This document shows positions 21,636 through 32,278 of a stretch of DNA of 64,000 bases, one piece after another; positions within the stretch are counted from its first letter, which is position 1, and every line of letters starts with the position of its first letter. The stretch comes from Schizosaccharomyces osmophilus. Its lineage: Eukaryota > Ascomycota > Schizosaccharomycetes > Schizosaccharomycetales > Schizosaccharomycetaceae. The notes beneath the pieces were generated by a model that was not told the origin of the DNA, made no database searches, and was given only the letters and a program-made list of their open reading frames with translations. The translations under genes were made by a program, and so were the position numbers. The stretch spans positions 1,791,001-1,855,000 of the forward strand of contig NC_079240.1 of the NCBI RefSeq assembly GCF_027921745.1. Reading direction: 5' to 3'.

Positions 21636-22873
21636 ATGTCATGGCTATTTAAAAAAGTAAGTCTTTGTTCGAGGCATACAGCCTCAGCGCTTCAATTCCA
21701 TGCTAACAAGTATCTCTATAGAAGAAACAGGTAGACTTTGGGGGAGAATTAGACCGATTGGAAGAACGGTTAGATGAAGTGCAATACAAGATTGAAACCT
21801 TGAAAGAAAAGAAAAAAAATATCCAGTTTCGATACTCCGTCTTCTCTTTTCTAGTTTACACGATAGCGGTTGCCTTGTATGCCTACCGTTCGTCTCTTCT
21901 TGTCGGTCATCCTATATTATCGATCTCTTTATGGATCCTCCTGTATTTGATGGGTGTTGGACTGTATGTCAATAAGCCCTCTTCACCAAGAGTGGAAGAG
22001 TCAATGGTCCATTTTGTGAGAGTTATAAGTTCTTTGGCTAATCATTGTAGATTATATTTCCTTCGACATGGCATAGCATGGTTTTATGAGCGACGGCTAC
22101 GGACTGCGAAGTTGCGTCGACGAAAGTTTCAGGAAGAGAAACGCCAATTACTGGATGCCTTAAAAAGTCGAAAGGAATATTTTGAAACACAGGCCCTGTT
22201 GGAAAAATATGGCGAGCAGTCCCCGCGGTCGAGAAAACAGAACGTCGACTTTGGAAAACGTAAAGGAAAGGGTGGATCTGGTGAACCAAGTGAATTACCT
22301 CCTGGAATCCTTCCATCGTCGTTGAATGATGCGCAATCTCAACATTGGTACGATAAAGTCTTGGAGGGTCTTGTGGGAGCAGATGAAAGGGAAGAGAAAA
22401 ACCGAGAAGCACTCATTTGCCAGCATTGCTATAGACACAACGGGCTTGCTTCTGTTGGTGAACGAGCAAAATTTGTTCGTTATGTTTGCTTGTACTGCAA
22501 AACATGGAATGGCCCTTCTGTCGACTCGGATCGCGCCTCGATAAGTTCATTGACACCAAGAAGATCCAAGTCTACTTCATCGTCAAGTAAGTTGTCTGAG
22601 TCTCTTCCTGTAGATACAACACCCGTACCCGAAACAAAGCATCATCCTGGTGATTTGCCTCTCCTAACGTCAGACATTTCTCCTACGCCTATCCCTTTTT
22701 CCGCGTTCTCTTATAGGAAAAGTCTTGTGCCTCCTAGTCCTCCAACATCAGCAGCTGCCATGGGTGCTACCGACACGGATTATCCAGACGTTTCTGTTGA
22801 TAGTATTTATGACTCCTTTCATACGGTAGCCAACGATGCTCCTGGTGTACTCAGCCCTGTCCAAAAACAATGA
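21636..22873 (+). CDS. lnp1: ER three-way-junction protein, lunapark family
   Basis: Exon 1 is only 21 nt (21636-21656, MSWLFKK). A 65-nt intron (GTAAGT, branch GCTAAC, TAG) leads to exon 2 at 21722-22873; total 390 aa. Features in order: an N-terminal coiled coil (about 15-40), two close transmembrane hairpin segments (about 46-62 and 71-90), a second charged helix, and a C4 zinc finger (CQHC...CLYC, about residues 225-250). A Ser/Pro-rich tail completes it. This is the lunapark plan: the protein sits at ER tubule three-way junctions and shapes the ER network with atlastin-type GTPases. The four zinc ligands are intact. Confidence 0.92.
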
Positions 22874-23941
22874 TAGTACCATGCTGGTAATTTTACGACT
22901 GATTCTGTCGTGCATTTATGATGGCATTTTTCTTTCTATTTCTTTATCTTATTTTCCACATTTCATTCTTTTTTCAACACTTCCATAGAAACATTTCTTT
23001 TTATGATTGTGTTTATGATATCTACATGTTCTTTCATACTCAGCACTACGTCCAAATAAATGGTTCCTATGAATTGCCATCTGTTTCTATTCGACAAACG
23101 AGTTGATTTGTCCTAGTAAACTCACCTTTCAAGCTCGATTGTTTTCCAAAATCTGATCCGTAATACAAATTCACCTATTTCTTGCTTCCTTTCCAACATC
23201 GGCAACTCTTCGAAAATACAATGTCGGATACAATAAGAACAAAAAACGTTTGGGAAATGACCTTGATACGCCTTATGTTTGCAAACAAAGAAACCTTTTG
23301 TCTTTTCTCTCGGCCCATGCATTTTTTTCCGACCTCTTTGTGAAAGATCCATTGGAACGTAATAGCTCAACAACTGTTCGCTTGCTTCAAACAATTTTAT
23401 TTTCTTACAAAGATACTAAATGTTTCACTGATCATCTTTTGGATAAATCCACTTCGTTGGTTTTACCTTCCAGATTACCCAGTAAGGGAATAGGAAGCCA
23501 CTGTTACATATTCTATTTGTTTTAGATTTGTTTTAGATAAATAAGAAGTATGTACTCGATCATATTCAAGTATCTAGTCACATTTCCCTTTATCCGTATA
23601 TATTTTAGTATTGTGTTTATGTTACTTGCTTTGTCACTTCCTCTCTGTTGCTAACCGCGGTAAGTAAGAAGTTCTGCCTCGGAATTCCCTCCTACCTTAG
23701 TGATCATATAGTAGTTGTAAGCAAGGAAGAGATCGGTTTCTGCTATGGCAATGAAATGCTCATTCAAAAGAAAATACACAAGTCTACCTTAAAAATTTAT
23801 AAAATACACTTTTAGAATTTAACTTTTAACTAAGCTGTTTTTGCATTGTAAGATTCTCACTTTTCGTACGTCTCTTCATTGGAAGAAATTTAATTAAGAG
23901 TACTTGTCGTTTCACAAACCCTTGTCGTGTCCAAGACCACC
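22874..23941. other. Intergenic region between lnp1 and the PRPP synthetase gene
   Basis: About 1.07 kb between tandem plus-strand genes. A 90-codon minus-strand ORF (23122-23394) and a 91-codon plus-strand ORF (23250-23525) overlap there. Neither has a domain I recognise, and splice signals do not extend them convincingly. Probably the lnp1 3' UTR and the next promoter. Confidence 0.45.
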
Positions 23942-25032
23942 ATGGCATCCAATTCTATCAAGATTTTTGCGGGAAACTCTCATCCTGAACTTGCTGAGAA
24001 GGTTGCAAAACGGTATGTTGAGCATATTTTGAGAAGCTTTCATGATGACAAATGATGGAGAAAGAATGGAAGAATGAGGGCTGAAGACGAAACGTCAAAA
24101 TACATGAGAAAAAGACTAACGAAACTCCTTTGTCTAGAATTGGACTTAGCTTGGGAAAAGCTGCCGTCGTTCAGTACTCGAATCGTGAAACTTCCGTCAC
24201 TATTGGAGAATCTGTTCGAGATGAAGATGTCTTTATCCTCCAAACAGGTTGTGGCTCCATCAACGACCACTTGATGGAGTTGCTTATTATGATAAATGCT
24301 TGTCGTTCAGCTAGTGCTCGTCGTATTACTGCTATCATCCCTTGTTTTCCTTATGCTCGTCAAGACAAGAAGGACAAAAGTCGTGCCCCTATTACTGCGC
24401 GCCTTGTTGCCAATATGTTGCAAACCGCTGGTTGTAATCATATAATTACCATGGATCTTCATGCTTCTCAAATTCAAGGGTTCTTTAATGTCCCTGTGGA
24501 TAACCTTTATGCAGAGCCATCTGTCTTACGTTATATCCGTGAAAAAATCAATACAAGCGTCAATCCTGCAGTGATCGTCTCTCCTGATGCAGGTGGTGCT
24601 AAGCGTGCGACTGCCTTGGCCGACCGCTTAGATTTGGACTTTGCGTTGATTCACAAAGAAAGACAAAAAGCCAACGAAGTTTCTCGTATGGTTTTGGTTG
24701 GTGATGTCCGTGATAAGCTAGCCATCTTGGTTGATGACATGGCTGACACTTGCGGTACTCTTGGTTTGGCTGCTAAGACATTAAAAGACAACGGTGCAAA
24801 GGCTGTGTATGCTATTGTCACTCATGGTATTTTGAGTGGCAAAGCTATCCGTGTCATCAATGATAGTGCTTTAGAGAAGGTTATTTGCACTAACACCATC
24901 CCTCATGATGATAAGCGCAGAATTTGCGACAAAATTGAAACGATCGATATTTCTGGTGTTTTAGCTGAATGTATCCGTCGCATCCATCATGGCGAAAGTG
25001 TTTCTGTTTTATTTAGCGTTGCTCCTGCGTAG
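23942..25032 (+). CDS. Ribose-phosphate pyrophosphokinase (PRPP synthetase)
   Basis: Exons 23942-24012 and 24138-25032 give 321 aa. The 125-nt intron (GTATGT donor, ACTAAC branch, TAG acceptor) splits the Arg codon of AKR-IGLSLG. The protein has the full type I fold signature: an N-terminal [12 protein letters not shown] strand, an ATP-site region with [21 protein letters not shown], and a PRPP-binding loop [12 protein letters not shown] near residue 215. It makes PRPP from ribose 5-phosphate and ATP for purine, pyrimidine, His, Trp and NAD synthesis, in the cytosol. Length is normal with no non-homologous insertion. Position corresponds to S. pombe SPCC1620.06c; I am not sure of the prs number. 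Confidence 0.95.
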
Positions 25033-25364
25033 TTTCCTTGGTGAGTTGGTATTTTCCTCCTTTCTCTTCGATTTACCTATCCTTACTTTCCTTTCTACAG
25101 GTTAGCATTCACCTTTATTCGTTTTTGTTGTGTTAGTATGGTCTTGCTTTTGGAATCAAACTTCTTTATGTCATTTAAAAAAAAAATTACATATTATTTG
25201 ATCAGTCCCCTTTTTTTCTATTTTTCGTCAGAAAGCAGTATTTGATGTGGATACTTAGATTATGCGGTGCGTTTTGAATCGTAGTAACGTTTATGAAATA
25301 TATTATAAAAGGAAGTTATGTTATTTTAATGCTTATCATCTTCTTATAGCCTAATAGTTCACAC
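25033..25364. other. Convergent 3' region between the PRPP synthetase gene and bet4
   Basis: 332 bp of AT-rich UTR. GTGAGT near 25040 and CTACAG near 25096 could bound a 3'-UTR intron, but this is weak. Confidence 0.4.
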
Positions 25365-26793
25365 TTATGCATTCGTAATGGTTTCAATTTTCTTGAGAAG
25401 GTATTGGTATCGTCCCTGTCGTTGAGGGTCAACTTGCTGAAGGGTATGTATTAAGGAAACCCATGTCGTCTGTTCTTGCTTTGTAGTTTTCTGATTTGAC
25501 AATATTCGAATTAAGAGTCCGTACTCGATAAGAAGCTCACAGCACCCTAAATTATCACAGGTCAGTATGAGGAAGACATATTACAATTCGATTTGCAATC
25601 CTTTGGACAAAATAGCTTCTGTTTCTCTATTTGCAACTACGTACTCCGAAGGAATGCCAATGCTATACTTACACTTATTTTCAGGTTCCAGTTCATGTAG
25701 CTCCTCAAGAAGCTGGATTTCTTGAGCGATGTATTGGATACGCTCTTCTGTTGATAAAACAGAAAGGATAGGAGGTGCGCCAACCTGATTGCAATGACCC
25801 ATGAGCCAACGATGATAAATCCATATGCTCGAATCATCCGGGTCTGTAAACGCAGCTTGATGGATCGTGTCCAATTCTGATAAACCGTTAGAATTCTATT
25901 TATACTTCAATGAAAGAGTTATATCAACAGAAATAAAAGTAAATTTACCTTCTTGTAAAATCTTCTGTGCTAATTGCCTTCGAAGCTCGGGATCAGTCTC
26001 TTTTTTGATAATAAATTCAAGCAACTTCGTACGGTTATGCCATGCTGAGAAATTACTAAAGTTAGTGGCAATCGCGCTTGAAGTATACTGCAGCTCTTTT
26101 CCCGCCAAGTCATAGTTTCCTTGCTTTTCTATTTGCGTTACAACATATCGTCTATAATGCCATCCGTGAACTATTACAAGTTAGCCAGCCAGTTAAAACA
26201 AGTAACGCAGCGTACAATTTCTAGCATCAGCACTCAAAAGTTTTTCAGTTATCATCATTTCGTAATTCCAATTGGGATACGGAGCGTTTTCAAGGCACCA
26301 GCGTCTATGATTGAATATCCAATATACTTTAGGGAACATTTTCATCTTTGAAAGGACATATTGCAACTCCTTGTCTAACACATCTTGCTTCTCATTGACG
26401 GATCTAGTTTAATCATTAGCAATTCACAATTCGATGCAATCGTATACTCAATTGAATTCAGCTCATACATATTTGGAAAAACGCTAGATAGGTATATTTC
26501 TCTTCGGTAATTCCAAACGCTATATGTTTCAGGATTCCAATCCAAAAGTTCGGTGGTCAGCTTCAGCTTTTCAGAAGAATAGTCTTTTAGTTGTCTCTTA
26601 ATCTTGTTATTTTTTGTTTCGAATTGGATGTTAACGTACGGCTCTCTGAAATTGCTCAATTAAACCTTTGTATTCTTGAATTTTGGTTTTTTCCTTCTCG
26701 AGTTTCAAGCGTTTCTGTTCTTCATTTAACTTTACTCTTAATATTCCATGCTTTTCAGGTTAATTTGTCATATATATAGTCATTCCATACCAT
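25365..26793 (-). CDS. bet4: Rab geranylgeranyltransferase (GGTase II) alpha subunit
   Basis: Seven exons on the minus strand: 26791-26793, 26640-26750, 26448-26596, 26216-26403, 25949-26170, 25673-25876 and 25365-25546; 352 aa, all phases agree. Introns are 40-126 nt. Exon 1 would be the ATG alone, followed by GTATGG; exon 2 then gives the family start HGILRVK. The prenyltransferase alpha-repeat motifs run through the protein: NPETYSVWNYRRE, PKVYWIFNHRRW, DARNFHGWHYRRYV, NFSAWHNRTKLL and SSIWIYHRWLM. GGTase II, with the beta subunit and escort protein, attaches geranylgeranyl groups to Rab GTPases. Confidence is high for exons 2-7 and moderate for exon 1. Introns 1 and 2 use AAG acceptors. 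Confidence 0.88.
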
Positions 26794-27871
26794 TGTAATT
26801 TTACTAATGGAAATGAGCTGTATAGATGCTTCATGTACGAAGAGAACAAAACCGTGAAAATCAAGGTGAAGCATATTGAGATTTTCTTTCAGTGTATATT
26901 AAGTAAATTCTTATATAATTTTAAATATTTCATAGTCTCAAACAACGTTTGATTGTACACTGTTGTATTAGGTCCAAGTAGATTCTGTTCAAAATACCAG
27001 AATGAACATGCCTAAAATAGGATTCTTGCGCTATATATGAACAATTCATGAACTTTTCAAACAGTCTTCTCTGTGGCATAAATGCTGGAGAAGACAACAT
27101 ATTTAGAGATTTTAAATACCCATTGAATAGCAACGAATGCTTCATGGCATTCCAAAAAACTTTCTTATTTGTTTTATTCGATTTTTTTCTCCTGTTATAG
27201 CTGAGTTGCCAAGGAATTCACAGAAATTTATCCCTATGCAATCTTAGTTAGAGACATGTCAATACAGAAAATCACTACCAAAAACCCAAACCAGAGTATT
27301 GAATTATTTAAAACTAATACTAAATGCCTAAGCATTTGTTCCATCTCCCACCCAGGGTGAATTCAATACCACTAGGCCAAGCCTTGCGAGTAACAGTATC
27401 ACATATTTATACTGTGAGCAAGTGAGAATAGTCTTTCCAAACAAATAAAACTAAGATGTAGCAATACAGCGATCATAATATATTCCTTGCATATTTAAAA
27501 ATTGGCTGTCTATTCCATCAATTTGGTACTCACGTAAAACGCCCAAAAAGTTACACTTTCGAAATAAGAGTAGACATATAGAGCCCTTTTAATGTTCTTG
27601 AGTAGTACGCCGTTTTAAGAATCTTGGAAGCAATGAATGGAGTCCTTGAAAAGACACACCATAATGAGTCTTCAGCATTTTTAAAATATAAAAAACTGAT
27701 ATAAATTCAGAATTCTTAAAAGATAAAGCTTGGATCCAACGGGTAATGCGAACTCTTTTGGGGCACTGAAATAGTATACATACGCGTCCTTGCGAATCTA
27801 CCGTAAACACAACACAACCCAAGATCCACAGTTTCATAGAAACAGAATTTGTTCAAATAAAATACAACCTT
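26794..27871. other. Divergent intergenic region between bet4 and the fzr3-like gene
   Basis: About 1.08 kb. It holds a GTAAACA forkhead-type core at 27803-27809. Small ORFs (for example 26930-27145 and 27589-27837, both minus) show no domain. A GC-richer stretch lies at about 27340-27400. No RNA gene recognised. Confidence 0.45.
27803..27813 (+). promoter_or_regulatory. FLEX-like (Mei4-type) motif ahead of the fzr3-like gene
   Basis: GTAAACACAAC lies about 60 bp upstream of the ATG at 27872. It carries the GTAAACA core and matches GTAAACAAACA at 9 of 11 positions. Meiotic fizzy-related genes are plausible Mei4 targets in fission yeast, so the position makes sense, but the 7-mer core alone is common. 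Confidence 0.35.
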
Positions 27872-29416
27872 ATGGAAATCAGAAAGAAACAAACGCTAAA
27901 ATCTCCCGGAAGACTCTGGAGAATCACGAAAATAAGAAGAAACACGACTTTAAACAAAACACGCGTCAAAAACCGAAAAGAGAGCAAACCTAAAACTAAT
28001 CAACCCATTATAAGTATAAAGAAATGTTTAGATAGATTTATTCCTTCCAATGCCAATTCAGAAGCATTTCGGATTCTTGATAATTCGCAGCATGGAAGAA
28101 AACATAAACATAAGGAGGACGCCTTGCCAAAGATGTTAAACTTAAACCTCAGTGGAGTCTTAAACTATAAAACCTTAGACAAAAGAGAAAATCGCACTTC
28201 GAAACGGCTTACTGACTTTTCTGCGAGACAACTCCCAGGAACCCCTACTACGCAAGGTCACTTAGATCACTTTCAGGAACGACGGATTCGTTCGCTAATA
28301 CACCCATATCAAGGTGCAATTCATGAATCTCCTATTCGTATCCTGGAGGCCCCAGGCTTGCTCGATGATTTTTACATTTCGCCATTGGCCTGGTCAAACC
28401 ACGGTGAACTGGCCGTCGCATTGAGACAGCATGTGTACCTTTGGGATGAGTTGTACGGTACGACTATACTGGAAATGCGGCATACAGATTATGTAGTGAG
28501 CAGCCTAGCCTATTCCGAAGATGGAAATTATCTTGCAATTGCTCGTGTTAATGGATCTGTTGAAATCTGGGATCGACAATATTTAACTGAAACACATGAA
28601 TACTGCTTTCAGCATGAAGGTGATATAAGTTGCATGGCTTGGAGCCCTACCAACTCAACTCTGTTGGTTGGTGGAAGCATGGGCAGCATATATGTATATC
28701 ATAAAACAAAAAGTATGATGTGCCGGCTTTATACAATCAAGCACGTGCATCAAGAGCAAGTGTGCGGACTTGAGTGGAATTACGATGGGACACAGTTCGC
28801 CAGTGGGGGAAACGATAACTTAGTTTGCGTCTTTGACATGAACGCACTGGATGCGCCAAAATATTTCTGGAGCCATTCTGCAGCAGTTAAAGCGCTTGCC
28901 TTTTGTCCTTGGCAAAAATCTCTTTTGGCAATAGGGACTGGATCAAACGATCAGCATATTTATTTCTATGATACCTTTCGAGGACATTTGATTTCCAGAC
29001 TCTTTTGTGGAGCCCAAATCACGTCCATCATTTGGTCTCGAAGATACAAAGAACTTTGTTTCAGTCTTGGATACGCGTACGAAGGAAATATTGCATCGGT
29101 AATTGTTTGCAGATGGCCGCAGTTAACGCGGGTATTCCAGGTACCCTTTTGCTCTGCAGAGGAGTTCCATCAAGACCTTAGGACCATCATGGCCATTCAC
29201 ACACACCGTAAACGTTCTAAAAATGACTGGGAAGAAGGAGAGTTCATTGTTGTAGCTAACACTGATCAAACAGTGAAGTTTTATAAGATTTGGGGCCTAG
29301 AATCTCAAGCCGTCCACAATGATCAAGTATTATTTCAAGAAGGTATATTTGGGAGTCACATTTTAGAAATGCTAGAAGGTGTGCCGGAAAATAAACTGTT
29401 AAAAGGCCTTCGATAA
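27872..29416 (+). CDS. fzr3: Meiosis-type Cdc20/Fizzy-related APC/C activator, WD40
   Basis: Intronless, 514 aa, ATG at 27872. A basic N-terminus precedes a C-box, DRFIPSNANSEAFRIL (about 54-69), used to bind the APC/C. A seven-bladed WD40 propeller runs from about residue 175. It includes PLAWSNHGELAVAL, VYLWDE, GSVEIWDR and FASGGNDNLVCVFD blades. The C-terminus is LLKGLR, close to but not the usual Ile-Arg tail. Such proteins select substrates for the anaphase-promoting complex; S. pombe has meiosis-specific members (mfr1/fzr1, fzr2, fzr3). The symbol rests on order within the SPCC1620 block. The gene ends only 40 bp from the convergent stop at 29456. Confidence 0.82.
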   Translation: MEIRKKQTLKSPGRLWRITKIRRNTTLNKTRVKNRKESKPKTNQPIISIKKCLDRFIPSNANSEAFRILDNSQHGRKHKHKEDALPKMLNLNLSGVLNYKTLDKRENRTSKRLTDFSARQLPGTPTTQGHLDHFQERRIRSLIHPYQGAIHESPIRILEAPGLLDDFYISPLAWSNHGELAVALRQHVYLWDELYGTTILEMRHTDYVVSSLAYSEDGNYLAIARVNGSVEIWDRQYLTETHEYCFQHEGDISCMAWSPTNSTLLVGGSMGSIYVYHKTKSMMCRLYTIKHVHQEQVCGLEWNYDGTQFASGGNDNLVCVFDMNALDAPKYFWSHSAAVKALAFCPWQKSLLAIGTGSNDQHIYFYDTFRGHLISRLFCGAQITSIIWSRRYKELCFSLGYAYEGNIASVIVCRWPQLTRVFQVPFCSAEEFHQDLRTIMAIHTHRKRSKNDWEEGEFIVVANTDQTVKFYKIWGLESQAVHNDQVLFQEGIFGSHILEMLEGVPENKLLKGLR

Positions 29417-29455
29417 AAAAAAATAAAAAAATAAAAAAAAAGTCGTTGAACCAGT

Positions 29456-30087
29456 CTACTCAAAAGTGCCTGGCTCCAACGCTGGAATTCTTGCAATATG
29501 TCCCGCTTTCTTTCTTTCTAAATTTTCAATAATGTGTCTATATATAAGTCCTTTCGAGTTTATATCAAAGTGGAAGATGCAATTGTACTCATCCGAGTAA
29601 GATGCAATCCAGTGACATTTCATTGTATACCGAGTAGACTTTGGTGAAAGAGGTGTATGAACCTGGCTTTCTATGTCAATTGTCTTTTTAACGCCATCGC
29701 TGTATGCGGAAGCTAGAAGTATTCGGGCGGTTTTGAAAACAAGTCTGTAAATCACCAGACCTTCAATTTTTGGAAGGTTCAAGTGATAGGGAAACAAATT
29801 TAATTCAATGTTTCGACTTAATACTTCATCCGGAAGAGCTTTTTGGGGCAAGAGGGGTACTCGATCTTGAAGGATCCTGATTGCTAAAAGAATGTTAATA
29901 CAAACCTACATACTAGGCAACGCATACTTTTTCCAGTTTCCACATTATACAACCCTGAATGAGCGAATCGTTTGTTTGAAAACCCTTTCGATAGAACTTT
30001 CAAAGAAATGAGCTGAGTTGGGTTTGTAAACGAGAACTGGATTGATTTACTACAAGAGAACAGCATTCTAGGGGACCAACAATTCAT
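29456..30087 (-). CDS. Conserved Schizosaccharomyces protein (mug163-like position), possible mitochondrial NTF2-like fold
   Basis: Two exons, 29928-30087 (ATG at 30087) and 29456-29883, give 195 aa. The 44-nt intron runs from GTATGC to TTTTAG and only this pairing keeps the frame. The N-terminus is Ser/Phe/Lys-rich without acidic residues until about residue 50, as in a mitochondrial presequence. The C-terminal part contains a pattern resembling NTF2/SnoaL-like proteins: aromatic strands ending in FHFDINSKGLIYRHIIENLER. I do not recognise the family firmly. By order next to fzr3 it would be the counterpart of S. pombe SPCC1620.03 (mug163). Its start codon shares bases with that of the opposite small ORF at 30086. 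Confidence 0.65.
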
Positions 30088-30253
30088 GGTTGAAGAAAAC
30101 CAATCAACAATTGCTAATTACCATCAAACAAGTTTAATTCTCGAATATGACCATTACTTGGCTAAAATACATTTGGGTGTTCCACATTGGAAAGAGCCTT
30201 CTTACGAGGAATTACGAAAGTTACCTACCGTGGAGTATGGAGACAATTATTAG
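30086..30253 (+). CDS. Small 55-aa ORF, head-to-head with the mug163-like gene
   Basis: ATG at 30086, TAG at 30251-30253. The product is mixed polar/aromatic, with a C-terminal half VPHWKEPSYEELRKLPTVEY that reads like real coding sequence. No transmembrane segment or domain is recognised. The start codons of this ORF and of the minus-strand gene share CATG (30085-30088), so each promoter would lie in the other's coding region. It could be a genuine microprotein or chance. Confidence 0.4.
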   Translation: MVEENQSTIANYHQTSLILEYDHYLAKIHLGVPHWKEPSYEELRKLPTVEYGDNY

Positions 30254-30603
30254 AGGAAAATAAATGAATAGAATGAAACAGAACGGTTGCCATTTGTTAC
30301 TTTTTATTTATTTTTTAAATTTTAAAGAGAGCTGTTGTATTTTGTGCAACAGCTTTACTCATACAGGTTTCTTACTGACGTCGTCGTTGAGCACATTCAA
30401 TATACTATTGAATAACAAATAAGTCATTAGTTCAAAGGCGATAAATCCAGAGTGAATGGAAAGAAAATTAATTCATTAGCAAAGGAAGGAGACTTTAGTA
30501 TTAGGTGTGAAAGGGTAATTAAAGGTTGCTCAAAGGTCTGCTTGGAATTGAAACAACGCGCCTGAGAAAAGGAAATTCATAAAAAGTGGGATGCGACCAA
30601 ATG
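30254..30603. other. 3' region of the MFS transporter gene, with a hairpin
   Basis: 350 bp. An inverted repeat with arms AGCTGTTG and CAACAGCT lies near 30329-30354 with a loop of about 9-10 nt. No gene seen. Confidence 0.5.
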
Positions 30604-32278
30604 CTAAGAATCCAGTTGGATAAAATGACGGGTAGCAAGCTTGCTTCGAGAGCGAATGCGATGTCCAAAAAAGTACAGGACATAAATCAAAGCAATTAAA
30701 GGTAAAGAAACGAAACCAATCACTGCAGTAGCCCAGTGAATATTCATTCGGCTGAACATGAGTGCGCTAAGGTGAACAAAGGCAGTACTGCCCAGGTTGG
30801 AGGGAAGCTCAAAAGCAGCAACAGCGGAAGCGGAAACGCTTGGATAAGAATCTGTGATGTATAAAAGCATTGCCTGCCAGATATGATAGTCGGCCATGTT
30901 AAAAATGGTAAGGGCAATTAAAGAGACGATATAATGAATGCTTGGTTTGGTACAGAATGCAAACATGAAAATACCGACGGGAAATCCCCATACCAAAGCT
31001 ATTGTCATCTTAAATCTTGCTTCTGGTCTAGATTTCTTGTTTATGCGTTTATCACGGCGATAGAGCCAGCTCTGAAGGGGTTCGAGCCACAAGAGGATAA
31101 TGCAAGCAGGTATTGCGGCCAAATAAGTGGAAGAAGCAGCCATGTCGGACATCTTGTAGATATCTACATAGACGGGCCAAATAGCTTGCAAAAAGAAGTA
31201 TAAAAGACCATTTACGAAACCGTTGTAGATCCCTAAGGATGTAACGATGGGCTCTGTGAAAAAGATTTTCAGAGCCACTGATAAAATAAAGTATGTGTTT
31301 TTGATTAAGGTTTTGAAAGTTAGTCTGGGGAACATGGACACAGGTTTGTTGTTTTGACGAGCTTCGTGTCGTTCAACTACGATTACAGGAAGCGTTTCTG
31401 GAGAGAATGCTAAAACAAGTAGAAAAAATCCTCCTACAATAACATTAATCCAATAAAGCCATCGCCAACCCAGTTTTGGATTTTCGGAAACAGCAGTACC
31501 CATTGGAGAACCGATGCTTGAAACCGAGCACATGAAAATGAACATGTACATACCCCAATTGGAATGTTCGCTTCTCAATAGATCAGCGACACCACCGGCT
31601 ACATTGGCTAATGTAGTGGATCCAACCGCACCGAGAATGAACATGGAAATGACAAGCTGAGGATAATTGATTGCCAATGCGCACGAAACGTTAAAACATA
31701 TATAAACCAACAATGAGCCGATGTAAACAAATTTTCTTCCCACCAAATCGGACAGTGGACCCAGCACAAGGGGGCCCAAAGCGACACCGAGCAAAAACAT
31801 ACTTTGACCCAGCAAAGATGTCTGTGAGGAAAGGTTCCATTCTTCGCTAACTTCGGATGAAACACCACTATAGAAATTTGGCGTCCAAAAGACATATGCC
31901 TGTAAAGAGGTCGTCAGAACGATCAACCATGCTTTCTTCCAAGTTGTCCAATTCTGAGGATGGGCTGGGTGATTGGTGGTGATCTCCTCTAGCCGTAGAG
32001 CATAGTCCGAACTTTCTTGATAATCATAGGAATCTATGTTATCCGACTTTGCGATGGAAGGCCGAATAACGGAGGGAATCGATACTGAATCTTCTGACTC
32101 ACGAATAGAACCGTCCTAGCGAAATGGTTAGTATTCAATCTTAGCTGCAGAAAAAAATATACCAAAAAAATTTACACAATTAAAAATATTCTCAACATGA
32201 ACACTACCAAGAAAATCTCTGTATATTTCTACTGATCCATACCTTTTTTAAAATATCACTTGACCCTTCAGAAGACAT
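30604..32278 (-). CDS. MFS drug/polyamine:H+ antiporter (DHA1-type)
   Basis: Exons 32243-32278 (MSSEGSSDILKK) and 30604-32115 join across a 127-nt intron (GTATGG donor, CTAAC branch, TAG acceptor); 515 aa. A hydrophilic N-terminus of ~75 residues ends in HPAHPQNW, the typical lead-in to helix 1 of this family. About twelve transmembrane helices follow. The MFS loop 2-3 motif is GPLSDLVGRKFVYIG. A family of spermidine/drug exporters (Caf5-like) has this plan in fission yeast, and the substrate is not readable. It lies between the SPCC1620-like and SPCC126-like blocks, so it may mark a rearrangement or insertion. Confidence 0.85.

Noticed and set aside
23122-23525. Overlapping ORFs on both strands between lnp1 and the PRPP synthetase gene
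   Set aside because: Neither has a domain and no splice sites extend them into a convincing protein.
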